Assembly: GCA_949130495.1 (NCBI GenBank)
Contig: OX422215.1
Coordinates: 526,177,755-526,241,754, forward strand
Reading direction: 5' to 3'
Length of the DNA: 64,000 bases
Source: Sambucus nigra
Lineage: Eukaryota; Streptophyta; Magnoliopsida; Dipsacales; Adoxaceae
In this document: piece by piece, positions 32,565-43,744 of the stretch
Layout of the letters: the number at the start of each line of letters is the position of its first letter
How positions within the stretch are numbered: position 1 is the first letter of the stretch
Notes under the pieces: model-generated
Database searches by the model: none
The model's input: only the letters and a program-made list of their open reading frames with translations
What the model was told of the DNA's origin: nothing
Program-made: the position numbers and the translations under genes

Positions 32565-32830
32565 TGTCACGGTCATTAATCGTGACACGTCCATGACAAA
32601 TGTTGTCACGGACGTGTCACGGTCATTGACCATGACAATTTTTTTAGAAAGGGTCACGGCTTTGTCACGGTTATAAACAGTGACAAACGTGTCACGGTGT
32701 GACACAAAATGCGAGTTTTGTGTCAAGGTCAATGACCATGACAAAAAAAATTATCTCTCCTCGAAATGTCACGGTCATTGACCTTGAAAAGTTGGATTTG
32801 TCAAGGTCAATGACCTTGACAAATGGGCAG
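32565..32830. repeat. Right subterminal repeats of the CACTA element
   Basis: About ten copies of TGTCACGGTCATTGACC-type motifs in both orientations, ending 13 bp from the terminal inverted repeat. Confidence 0.85.
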
Positions 32831-32843
32831 ATTTGGTGTAGTG

Positions 32844-32950
32844 CCCTCTACTGTGGAAGACCAAGGATAAGATATTGACACCTTGGTAATCAAAGATACT
32901 TTCCAGACTATTCGTGAGTAGGGCTATGAGTTCTGCTCCACTATTTACCC
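32844..32950 (-). other. Possible LTR end and polypurine tract of a second Tat-like element
   Basis: CTTAGGGGGTAAA on the minus strand (about 32,940-32,952) resembles the polypurine tract of the intact Tat element. It occupies the same place relative to an antisense gene. If correct, the CACTA element sits inside this 3' LTR (26,6xx-26,753 plus 32,844-32,940). No partner LTR could be aligned with confidence. Confidence 0.35.
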
Positions 32951-32955
32951 CCTAA

Positions 32956-35900
32956 GTGGAAGGTACTCTAGTCACTCTTTTTTTAGTTAGTAAAAATACA
33001 AGTAATGAAATTACAAGAAAATGCTCCTCGTCCTGTTCATCTGAAGAAGAATTTGTTGATTTTGGAAGTACTCCTTATGATTACCATAGTTCTTCTTCAA
33101 ATGACATTGTCTTACTTGGTCTTAATAAAGATCACTCGCCTCATGATTCTCCTTTTTTATCAACCACGAGCGGATCAACCATGGATTTAGATCTCTCCAT
33201 CATTGATAATGATGAGCCTTTCGCCATATGGTCAAGTTTATCGCGAAGACCAAGACCATGTAAGTGTCTAATTCATTGCGTACTTTTCTCCTCATCATAT
33301 ATCTAGGTTATAATTTATTGTATTACCAATTTCTATCATTTATTGAACATGCTACTTCTACTGGGGTGAGTGGATCCTCCTAGGTGAGAGTGATTCCTTC
33401 CTCTTCTTCTCTTGTTATTCCTTAAGCTTCGTTTCAGCTTGAGATGAATTCTACTGGCATCCTCCTTCAGCTTCTCACGAGAGATTTCAACATAAATCTA
33501 TTAAGTGTATTTGATATTTTCCTTTTCAATTTTGACTTTCAACCTTTTACACTCTTTCTTTTGAGAACTAAATTCTCCACACTTTCTTTTCTAGCATCTC
33601 TCAACTATATTCCTCACTACTATGAGATTTTCTTCGGAGACTGCTCATTTTGTTTAGGTATTTAACCCTTTACAAAGGAATTTTATCAAGTCATTGTTCA
33701 TGTGTTCCCTATTGACTTATATATTATACACTTGATAGGTTATTATGGTCCCTCTTGCACCAATTACCAGGCCACTCACTTCTTCTACAGCGAGTATCTC
33801 TTTAGCTCAACCTTCAGCCCATACGGTGGCTAGTTATGGAAAACGCATTCTTCAAGCACTTCCTTTCCTTTTCTTCAAATACTCATGTTGTGAACAAAAA
33901 ATGTGACTACTTTTCTGTTACCCCATTTATTGCAGGGTTCCCTCTTGAGCGACCCTCTTACCACTGGAGTGTACTTTTGACAATAGGGGTACTCATCCCT
34001 AGGTTATCTCTATCTGAAAGACTACCTATCCCTAGGGGATGTATTTCTTTTAATAATGGGCCCCACATCCAGACTCCTCTCTCTTAGTCCATCTTTAGTG
34101 TGGCTACGAGTGGGCCTATTGTTCACATTACGTGCTCAACACAGGTAGCTAATTATAAAATTCTGCCATTTTTGATAACTCTTTTTACTAACAACTTCTT
34201 TGTTAATAGGTTAGCCTGAGTATCCTTCAACCTTCTGTTATGGGTTTGAGTGCTTCTCCTCCCTTTGGAGTTCAGGTACTTGAACTAACGTACTCTTACA
34301 CTTGCTTTTATAGCTTACACAATTTTATTTTTATGTGTTCGACTGGTATTCATTTTATCTTCCATTAAATTTAAGTGAGCACTGTTAGCACCACCTTGCC
34401 TGTTGCATCTCCAACCAGCAATTCACTTGTTCCCCTCAGGTATTAATCCTGACATTACTCAATTTCATATTTTGATTTTTTTCTTACGTTGTTTGTGTGT
34501 GGTTATTCAAATGACAATATTACCCTTTTGCTCCTTTTTTAGGTAGGTGTCGCGAGTGACCCCATCACCGTGGAACCCCCAATGACCATGGTTATGGGTG
34601 TTCCCTTAACTGTGGAATCTACTGCGAGTATGCCTATGAGTACTAAGGTATTATTTTGTCATACCTAGACCTCCAAACCTTACTTTTACTGCTCAAATGT
34701 ACTTATGATGTTTTCGTTTCTCTTATTTTTAGGTTATCACTTTAGGTGTTCCTTTAGCTGTGGAACCCTCTATGAGTTCATTTATGAGCATTTTGAGGTA
34801 TTACTCTATCATACCTAGATCCTTTATAACTTACTTTTACTGTGTAATCATTTTGGTAACACCTTCTTGTTTCCTTGTTTTTAGGTTAGTGATACCATCA
34901 TTCCTTAGCCCGTGGAATGTTTTGTGAGAATTCTTGCAGGTTCTCCTTAGGTGTTATTCTGTCAGGCCTGATTATTTTAGAACTTGCTTTTAACGTGCAA
35001 ATGATCAAGGGACACTTTCCTATTTCTTTGTTTTCAAGCTAGTGTCGTGAGCGTTCCTTTATTTGTGTAACATTCAATGAGTGTTGTTGTAAGCACTCCC
35101 AAGGTATTATACTATCATACCTCTTTTTTTATAACTTGCTTTTACTATTAAAGTGATGAAATGATGACTTCCCCTTTTTTTTTTCCAGGTCAGTGCCTTA
35201 AGCGCTCCCATAACTGTGGAGCCTATGATTATCCAGAGGGAGTAACACTGTCTTTATGGTAGCATGCTAACTCTCCCTGGCCTCTGAGTAAGTCTTTATC
35301 TCTTGTGTATTGCTCTTACTATTTTTTTAAGTCTACTTTTTTACGCAATTTATTCTCTTCCTCTTCGTATTTTTTTAGGAGGATACAAATGAGACACAGA
35401 GAGTTGAGGTTGAGGACAAGGATTCTAATGGAGAAATCTGGCAAGGAATCCCAACCTTTTGAGGCTAGTTCCCTATATACTAGCGTTGATTATATAGAGG
35501 TGGATGCTCTCGATACTTACATGAGGGATAGAGGTAGATTCTCCTATTACTTACATGAGGGATATGTGGCACAAGCACAATCCTAATAGATTTCGAGCGA
35601 TAAACTATGTCATTTTGGGCTTGATTTTCGACCATCACCTTGAGACCTTTACAGCTCGAAGTGTTGGCAAGGTTGACAACTTGACCGACCCGCAACTTGA
35701 AGGCGATCATTGTCCACGTTCGTGAGTTCACTTTAGATCCTCCCAGCAAAGTCTTTAGTGTGAGTGCTAGCCTGTTTTTGGCTGCTACCAAGGACTTGGA
35801 GAATTGCTAACACTTCAAGGTTGACTGGCTTAATACTTTTATTCTCCAACTTATTTATACAGTATCTAAGAGGTTAATAAGGGCCAAATCGTTCGAGAGA

Positions 35901-36035
35901 GCCAAGGCTGAGTGACATCGTTCAGAAGTTGATGGCATCCGTGAATAGATCAAGTCATTGGAAGCTATGTTAGCTAAAGTTTTAGCTTGTGAGGTAGATG
36001 ATTCTACTCAGCTATCCGGGTTGGGGAGAGATTAA
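32956..36035 (+). pseudogene. Antisense gene of the second Tat-like element, multi-exon, decayed
   Basis: The layout mirrors the antisense gene of the intact Tat element: a Ser/Asp-rich N-terminal exon (32,956-33,260) ends at a donor-like GTAAGT. A segment FQPFTLFLLRTKFSTLSFLA at about 33,530-33,590 and many short exons follow. The C-terminal coiled-coil part (about 35,880-36,035) reads SFERAKAE then IKSLEAMLAKVLACEVDDST. Stops interrupt it. Between 34,540 and 35,250 the same short exon is repeated five times with its introns. I do not recognise a domain in the centre, and function is unknown. The link to the minus-strand pol at 37-41 kb is inferred from position. Confidence 0.5.
34543..35245 (+). 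repeat. Tandem array of five exon-intron modules (~150-190 bp)
   Basis: Predicted exons begin after AG at 34,543, 34,733, 34,885, 35,039 and 35,189. The better kept copies encode variants of 'V....VPL.VEPSMS....S.PK' and end at AAGGTATTA-like donors. Introns share 'TCATACCTAGA.C', 'AACTTACTTTTACTG' and 'TTTCCTTGTTTTTAG' blocks. Confidence 0.75.
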
Positions 36036-36960
36036 TTTATGAGCTTAGCCCCTCCTTCGAGGGCTTTTACTCGCAGGAGAATATTTTATTATTTTGTCCA
36101 GCTAAACTTTGTAAACTATTTCCTTCTTTTTATTTGTAATAGCTAGGTCTGATTTAGACTATTTATGTGAATGAGAGAAAATATCCAATTTTGTTATTAT
36201 TTTTTTATTCTCCACATTTGCATTTTTATATTATTAACTTGTTTTATTTATATGTTATGCAATATACCTCATTTTGGGTAAGTGTCCACTCGTGGATTGA
36301 TGCTGCTCCCGTTTTCAGTGGGAGCTTGCCCGTAATCTGGCGAGTAATGTATGCATCTTTTAGATAGTCTGTGGGATACTTGCAATGTATTTTTATCTTT
36401 TGTTTTGGGTCTTCTCTTGCGCAAACTCATTTCTTTTAAAAAAATCGGAGTTGGAATTAACCCGTTTCTCTTAAACAAACAAGCTATTATGGGATCTTAT
36501 CTCTCAAAGTTTTGTAAGTAAAAGTGCTTTGTTCATCATACCTTGCTGTTAGGGTGTATATATACCACCAAGTATGATGGGCAATGCTCCTTTAATTGAA
36601 CATATTTTCTTATACTGTGAGAATCTCGTTCTGTTCTAAAATTTGCTTAGTAAAAGCAAATTTCTCAGAGGAAAATAAAAAGTTGATGCAGCTTCTCACA
36701 TAATTTGGTAGGAAGATGCATGATGAACTTGTTGGTTATGTAAAATGACTAACATTATTAACATTACCAAAAAAGCTTATGAAAATTAAACTTGTCATAA
36801 CTGAACATTCTTTATTGCATTCACTGCTAAAAAAGATAATGTTTTTTTAGTGTGCAATTACAATGGATGTTACCCACTATTATCCATTTTTGCTCTAAGG
36901 GACTTCCCGCTCTACTGAAAAAAGTAAAAAAACAAAGAGTTAAGGTACCTTATGCATATT
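36036..36960. other. AT-rich spacer, no gene seen
   Basis: This lies between the antisense gene and the decayed integrase of the second Tat-like element, the same place as the tandem-repeat region of the intact one. No repeat array or coding domain was found. Confidence 0.5.
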
Positions 36961-39900
36961 ATTTTTTGTGCCATTAACAATTTATTGATTGAATGCACTC
37001 ACTTTTCGGCTATGAAATTTGGCAATATCCTGACCTTCTCACTCGCACCACGAATGGTCTTTTCCAATTGGGTTTAAATATTGAGGCTGACATGCTCCTT
37101 AGGTGATGAGTGGATTCTCACAAAACTAAGTCTCCCACTTGGAATTATCTATGATTAACTAAATTCTCATAAGATCTAAACATCCGCTGGGTGTAGAATT
37201 TAAAGTTTTCTTTAGCCTTGTCACGATTCTCATTCAAAATCTTCAAATGCACATGGTTGGGGTGTGGAACTAGATTATGGCTTAAATCCACTCATGCTGA
37301 AGGCACAACCAACCCTACTGGTAGGAAAATTTGTGTTCCATAGACGAGAGAAAATGGGGTAAAACTCATTGGCTTTCTCTTTGAGGTCCTGTATGTCTAT
37401 AAGACTAATGGCAACTTATCATCCCAAGCTCCTGAAAAATATTCCAACATCTTTTTCAAGATACTAATCAACATTTTGTTGGTGGCCTCTGCTTGATCAT
37501 TCACCTTCGGATAAGAGATAGTCGAATTATTATGAATGATTTTATACTTGTATGTGAGGAACCCCATTTCCTTACATACAAACTACTTGCCATTGTATGT
37601 GAGAATGACATTTAGAATACCAAACATGCATATTATATATTCTCAGATGAACTGTGTCACCACTTGAGCGATGACCCTTGTCAAGGGAATCACTTTTGTA
37701 TAATAAATGTTCATGGCCAAAAACTAACCTCGTAGCCTCTGGATGATTGATCTGTATGGATTAATGTTGGCATGTTTAAGCACGAACTCCCCATTGACTT
37801 ATTTAACCACCAAGTTAGAGTCACCTCTTATACAAAGGACTCTAATACCCCTTCTTAGTTCCCCTATCAGGCCAAGTATGAGTGCCTTGTACTCTGCCTC
37901 ATTGTAAGAGCATTTAAAATCCATCTTGTAGGAAAGGGTGATATTTTATTTACTGTTAGAAAGGATAATTACTGCTCCACCTGTTCCTTATGTGCATGAG
38001 CCATCAAACTCCATTTTTCATTCTTCTTTTTCTTCAGCTAAGCATGCTTGGAAATTTTCTCCTAGTATCTCTTCACTGGAGGTTCATAATTATAAATTGG
38101 GAAATTAGCTAGCAGGTCAACCACCGCTTGGCTCTTAGTGGCTTTTGGGATAACATAGTTCAGATCATACTAAAAGATTATGAAGAACCACCTAGTTGCT
38201 CGCCCCACTAAGATAGTTTACTTTAACAGGTATTTGATGGGGCCATACTTGGTGATAATATATACTGTGAATGCGAGCAGGTAGTGTATCAACTTGTGCA
38301 CTATGAAAACTAAGGGCAGACAATGATTTTCTATGTTCATGTACTTAGATTCTGTTTCTTAAATCAATTGAGAAATGTAGCATACTGGCCGCTCCACTCC
38401 CTCTTTCTCTTGAGGGAGCAGTTTCCCCATGGACCATTTGGTAGAGGTGATGTATAGCAGCAAAGGCGTACTTTCTTCTGGTGGAATCATTATTGAGAGG
38501 GAAATTAGGTCTACCTTCACCCTCTCAAATACTTTCTTTTTTTCTTCCTCTATACCCATTTGACCTTATCCTTCATGAGGGATGCAAAAGGGAGGGGGCC
38601 TCTGCTAGAGCGGGTAAAAACCTCCCCGGGTAATAAACTTTTCCTAAGAAGTTCTTGATTTTCCTTTGACTTTTTGGTAGTGGAATCATTAAAATGGTCG
38701 TTTGCTTCTCCGCATCAACTTGTACTCCCTTTCTATTTACCATGAATCCAAAACTTTCCCTACAATCACTCTAAAAGCACATTTGGAGGGGTTCATCCTC
38801 ATATTTTAATTTCGTCAGCGTTCAAGGACTCCTCTAAGGTCTTGGACATGCTTACTTTCTTTTTTTGACTTCACCACAAACCAGCCACATAAAATTTCAA
38901 TATATCATGAAAAAAATAATGAAATATGTCCATTATGGATCGTTGATAAGTGACTTCTGCATTCTTCATCCCAAAAGTCATGACGGTGTAATGAAAATTA
39001 CCCAGAGGGATCCGAAAAACTATCTTCTCAACGTCCACCGGATCTATCCGAATTTAATTGTAGCCCACGTACCTATCCATAAAACTATACATTTCATAAT
39101 CGATAATGGCATCCACCAAATTATTAATGATGGTTAGGGAAAACCCATGTATTGGAAAAGACGGTTCAGATCTTTAAAGTTCACACAGACCCCTATCTGC
39201 CTTTTGTCTTTCTTTCCCACATGTACGATACTTGAGAAGTATACCGGGTGCTAGATAGGCTTAATAAAATGACCTGCAAGAAACTTCTCTACCTTTGCAT
39301 TAATTTTTAGATCCAACTAAACCTTATATGTCCACGTGCCCTGCCTCGTATGAAAGGCATTAGGCAAAACATGAACTTATGAGAGTTCACTTATGGGTCT
39401 ATTCCTGACATATCTGCATATATCCATGAAATAACACCTGTAAATTCCTTGAGATGGTCGATGATCTCCTCTCATTGTTTGGGACTTAAACCCTTAGAAA
39501 TGAAGATATGTCGCTCATCACCACCTTATGTTCCTAGGTTTAGCTCCTCAAGCAAGTAGAGATGCTCTTGCGGTCCATCCTTCATGAATTCGGGTGCATC
39601 CTGTGAATCTGCAACATGTTTAATAATGTGGGACTCATCAATCATAAAACATTCGGACACTGGTCGACACTTTCATCCCAAAACATCTCCTGCTCAGATC
39701 ATTATAAATGGTAGATTACTTTGCCATTATGCAAAGAAATCTTCTTAAAAGTTTGTGTTGGTCTTGTCTCTTTTTTAAAATTCCTCTTCTCTTTTTCTTT
39801 CCCTTTAAAGGAGGCCACTCATGGGTTCAACCTCTCGTCCACTGATTTCTTGGATTTAACCACTTCTTGGACTACTCGGGATTCTCCTTCTCCCCTGATC

Positions 39901-40860
39901 AAGCATTTTTTTTCTCCGTCTAACTCTGTGTAGAATGACGCAAGACCAAGTGGACCTCTTCCACTAAAAATGGTCTTTTCGTGGCTTAAATCATCATTTT
40001 CGTCCCACGAATATTGGCATTTGCACATTGGTGGAATGTCAATGGCACAATTCCATGTGTGTGTATCCACAATCAACCTATCAGAAGTTGGTAACTTACA
40101 CATTCGACTGGTGCCATGATGGTATATTGGGGATTGATCCATAGTTCATATGTCATGAACTTAACCCAGTAAAGGATGCCAAGCCGATTAAGTAAAAGTA
40201 ATGGGTTTTCATCTAGGAAAAAAACATGCCCATACAAAAAGAAGATGAGAAGCTACAAAAAGTGAATTTCATTATAAACTTCAAGTACCCAGATTAGCTT
40301 TCTAATGTAGTGATGGTTCGAAAAAGAATGACAAATGGCATATATGCGTTGACTCTATTGATTTTAACAAAGCTTTCCCGAATAACTACTATCCTTTACC
40401 AAGGATTGATCGATTGGTCGATGACACTACTAGACATGAGCTACTCAGTTTTATGGATGCATACTCAAGATACAATTAATTCAGGTCAAGCCATAGGATA
40501 AGGAAAATACTTCATTTATAACCAGTCCATGTACCTAGAAACACATCTTCTCTATTTGGCAGGTCGATCATACACCGATCCCTACTTCCAGACTAATTGT
40601 TTTGAGGGGATAAACCTTTTCTCTCGAGAAACAAATGAAAGTTATGTGGTAATCTTCAAGTTTACTATCTCATAGATCTAAATCTCAGAAGCAATTGTAA
40701 AATAAAAGGTCGACCGAACTGTCGTTGTCAACCAAAACTCTAGCCACCTTCCTTTATGTACCATCATCGTGACAATAAGGGGGTCATCATGAGGATAAAG
40801 CACTCATAATATAAGCACAGGCCAAGGCTTCCTCAACAGAAAAAATGATGTTTGAGATGG
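36960..40860 (-). pseudogene. pol: Decayed gypsy pol of the second Tat-like element
   Basis: In minus-strand order: protease-like RKVARVLVDNDSSVDLLFYN (about 40,740-40,680), the PR-RT linker (40,142-39,720), RT (about 39,260-38,620; VCVNFKDLN, MYSFMDRYVGYN, VMTFGMKNAEVTYQR), RNase H (about 38,560-38,090; GVERPVCYISQ), a second RNase H (about 38,000-37,775; YKMDFKCSYNEAEYKALILG, RGDSNLVVK) and integrase (about 37,720-37,020; PKVNDQAEATNK, TYRTSKRKPMSFTPFSLVYG, FKPNWKRPFVVR). Stops and shifts are frequent. The paired RNase H domains again indicate Tat. The YVDD box and the first integrase Asp are not preserved. Confidence 0.75.
40149..40535 (+). pseudogene. Opposite-strand gypsy RT fragment
   Basis: Plus-strand peptides KVNFIINFKYPD, LSNVVMV, KWHICVDSIDFNKAF, NNYYPLPRIDRLVDD and ELLSFMDAYSRYN match the start of a gypsy RT. 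It lies in reverse orientation inside the minus-strand pol remnant, between the protease and the PR-RT linker. It resembles the RT of the intact Tat element more than that of its host. It breaks off at about 40,535 before the catalytic box. Confidence 0.75.
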
Positions 40861-41995
40861 AACCCCCTACTAGGGTTCCTCAACAGCAAAAGCTTACTTG
40901 GAAGGAGGGACCCACAAGGTCCTCCCCCCTCAGCTCCTAGAAAACTAAGTTAGGATGATGGGGTGTCTACCATAAGCAACCCCTCATCATGAAAAAGAAT
41001 AGAAGTACTAACACTTATTTTCTTGTACAGGTTGCCTAGTTGAGCAAGCAGGGCTCAAGTAGGCCAGTCGGGACCTCCTGGGAGTTTTGGTCCTTCTCAA
41101 CATGGAAAATACTCAAGTTAGGAGTCTGCGCGTGGCTCATGAGTCATGCGTATGTATGTACAAATCAGTAACACTCAAGTTAGGAGTCTTTTGATTTTAT
41201 CACTATCTAATTTCATTAAATAAATTTTGTTCACTGTTTAATTTTGTTTTAGACTTTGATCAGCATTATTTACGGATCTTTTAATTGCTTTGAGCTATCT
41301 CTCTGTATTCCTGGTATGTAACTCTAGTTATGACAACTGACGGTCGTCATGTGATCTCATTTATAACAATTTCAATAGTTTTGAAAAACTATGAACAAAA
41401 GATTATTTTATTTTATTTTTTCACAAAAAAATGATTTTTTGCTTCTTTTATGGTGAAAATACTGTTTTATCGAGTAAAGAACCTTTTTTTAAATGGTTGT
41501 GCGAAATTTTTTTATATTATATAAAAAAAAAGTTGTTTAAATAAAACTCTTTCTTTAAAGAAAAAGTTCTATCATTTTTTAAATTAAAAAAAAAAAATAA
41601 AGAAGAAAGAAAAAGAAATGAAAACCTTTTTCCTAAAGAAAAAACTATTTGAAATAAAAAGAAAAAATGTACGGAATTGAAAAGATGAAGAAAAAACTAT
41701 TTTATGATATTTTTTTAATTTCCCCCCTTTTAATAGAGGCTACAAATGAAGAAAAAATTGAAATATAAATAAAAACATGGTTAGTTTTTTATTCTCTTTT
41801 TTAGTTGCTTTTTAATTGAGAAACTAAAAAGTAAAGAACAAAATGAATTAAAGATTTTATAAAAATATTATGAAACAAAAATTTGTGAATAAAAACTCTT
41901 TTAAAAAACAAATTCCACTTAAAAAAATAGAATAAAAAATTGAAATAAAACATTTTGTTTACTATGTTTATTGATAAAAAAAAACTAAAAAATGT
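40861..41995. other. Low-complexity AT-rich stretch, no gene seen
   Basis: The first part (to about 41,250) may be the gag or LTR end of the second Tat-like element: 'GTACAGGTTGCCTAGTTGAG' loosely resembles 26,655-26,700. From 41,390 on there are poly-A/poly-T-rich blocks with no coding signal. Confidence 0.5.
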
Positions 41996-42062
41996 CGTAC
42001 CCGAGACCAACCGTAGCTTGGGCAAGGGCATGTGCCACCGCACCAAGGCACGACCTCTTTGA
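41996..42062 (-). mobile_element. Possible tRNA-derived SINE head
   Basis: On the minus strand CCTTGGTGCGGTGGCA (A-box-like) and GGTTGGTCTCGGGTACGAC (B-box-like) lie about 35 bp apart in an otherwise AT-rich setting and are followed by T-rich sequence. The B box deviates from GGTTCGANNC. No tail or target duplication was identified. Confidence 0.35.
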
Positions 42063-42405
42063 TAAAAAAACAACTTTAAACCAAAAAAAAGATAAAATAA
42101 TTTTCCAAATATTTAAGTGTTTAATAAGCTAGTTTGAAAAGCTATTGTTTATGAAAAAATCTTTCAATTTTTAAATAGTTTGATTTAAAGAAAAAACCTT
42201 GTTTAGTAAAGCTTCTTATTTAATTGTATATTAATTTAATAAAGTATCTTAAGTTGGTAAAGAACAAAGTGAGAATTTTGGGCACAAAAAAATGTACAAT
42301 AAGGGAAATTTGGGCTTATTATAAAAAAGACAACGATTTGGCCAATCAACCATCAATTTACATCCTTTATCGTAGGCAATAAATGTCTGAAGCCAAAATA
42401 CCTCA
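42063..42405. other. AT-rich stretch left of element B
   Basis: No gene or repeat recognised; it continues directly at 47,882 if element B is removed. Confidence 0.5.
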
Positions 42406-42410
42406 TTGAT

Positions 42411-43659
42411 TGTAAGGACATAAATTTCCAATTGAGTCCTTGTATTGTTTTGACTTAATTTCGTGAACAAATCTGTGTGTGTAATATGTCATAGGGAGTT
42501 GTTTATTTTTGTCACGATCCCACTCGGTCTATGACGTATTGAAGAAATTGAAGACGTTGCGGCAAAGCTTCAAATAATTAATCATGCCGATGTTTAATTG
42601 GTGCAAGTTTAAATCGTTTTCAAAGATAATTGAATTTCGAGATCACTCAGGTATGAATGCGTATAATTAATGGTGCTTGGAATTATTTTATAAAAGATAA
42701 GGATGTAATTTTTATAAAGAAAAATGTTTTAAAATGATTTAAAGTGTTTTAAAAGGTTTATACTTCGTTTTTATTCTGATAAGTTCGAATAGGAGTTTGA
42801 CTTATCTAAATCTCTCTTTGAAGAGACGTTTTGAACAAAATGTCAAAAAGTCAACTCTGTCACTCAAACGACATCAGATCTCGTTCGAACGAGACGCTGA
42901 TGTCGCTCGAACGACATGCTTAAGTCGTTCGAACGACATATTTTTCGAGGTGGAATTTAAATCCTATTTAAACAGTGTTTGCATCAGAATTTTGAAAGTG
43001 TGCTTTCTAGAAAATAGTTTTACGAACCAGAATCTTGTTTGCACATGTATTCTAAGGTTTAAATGTCTTAAACACATCCTTAGAGTTTGCAAAGATCAGA
43101 GTTATCATTCTTATATGTTTAAGTGATCTTGCGGCACCAAAGTTATTTGTTCTACACATTGAACACAAAGGGTTTTGCGGTGAAGAAGCGACGAACATCA
43201 TGTTCGACATCGTAGACTAATCAAAATCATATCGGTGGACACCGAGACATACGTGGACGCGTGTGTTGTGGACAGGTATCGTGGAAGATGAAATTTCTGC
43301 GTGGGAACTATTGAAGAACGGTTGAAGATCAGAAGGAGCATCAAGCCCCATGGGGATCGAGTCTTAGTGTAAGGCTAATCTGTCTTTGAAAACCATTGTT
43401 CATAGTGATTGTCTGGCTTGGGCCGTCCGAGGTTATTTTCCCATTTTGAGTTTTTTCCTCGTACATCCGGCATTATGAGTATTCTTTGCTTTATTTTACT
43501 TGTTTAATCACTATATTCATGTTTAGGATTAATCAAGATAAAACTGGTTTAAAGTAAGAATTGAGTTTTTCATAACTTGGTTTGGTGCATAATTAAAAGT
43601 CGGATTTTTTTTGAAGAAAAATTGGTTTTGTTTGAAACACACATATTGGGCACTCTTCA
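42411..43659 (+). repeat. 5' LTR of element B
   Basis: It contains a cluster of TCGTTCGAACGA-type palindromes at about 42,862-42,945 and is followed within 4 bases by the PBS. Confidence 0.92.
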
Positions 43660-43662
43660 AAT

Positions 43663-43676
43663 TGGTATCAGTGCTA
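43663..43676 (+). other. Primer-binding site of element B
   Basis: TGGTATCAGTGCTA, close to the initiator-Met site TGGTATCAGAGC; the junction reads TTCAAATTGGTATCA. Confidence 0.8.
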
Positions 43677-43744
43677 GAAAATATTTTTATTTGTTTTGTG
43701 ATCTCGTGTGTTTGTTTATTTGTCTTGTGTTTTGTTTTCTCACG

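Larger units (their letters stand above)
26754..32843 (+). mobile_element. Complete CACTA (En/Spm) DNA transposon
   Basis: The left end is CACTACACCAAAA and the right end, inverted, CACTACACCAAAT, flanked by a 3-bp duplication CCC (26,751-26,753 and 32,844-32,846). Subterminal inverted motifs based on TTGTCACGGTCATTGACC fill both ends. Inside are a TNP2-type transposase gene (28,113-31,528) and a captured B3-domain inverted repeat (31,723-32,045). No clear second ORF (TNPA-like subterminal-repeat binder) was found. The transposase N-terminal half is broken, so the copy is probably non-autonomous. Confidence 0.93.

Noticed and set aside
34543..35245. CRISPR-like array, because of regular repeats
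   Set aside because: Units are 150-190 bp with splice signals and coding exons; CRISPR is not expected in a plant nuclear genome.
43663..43676. tRNA gene fragment
   Set aside because: TGGTATCAGTGC is a retrotransposon primer-binding site next to an LTR end; no cloverleaf surrounds it.
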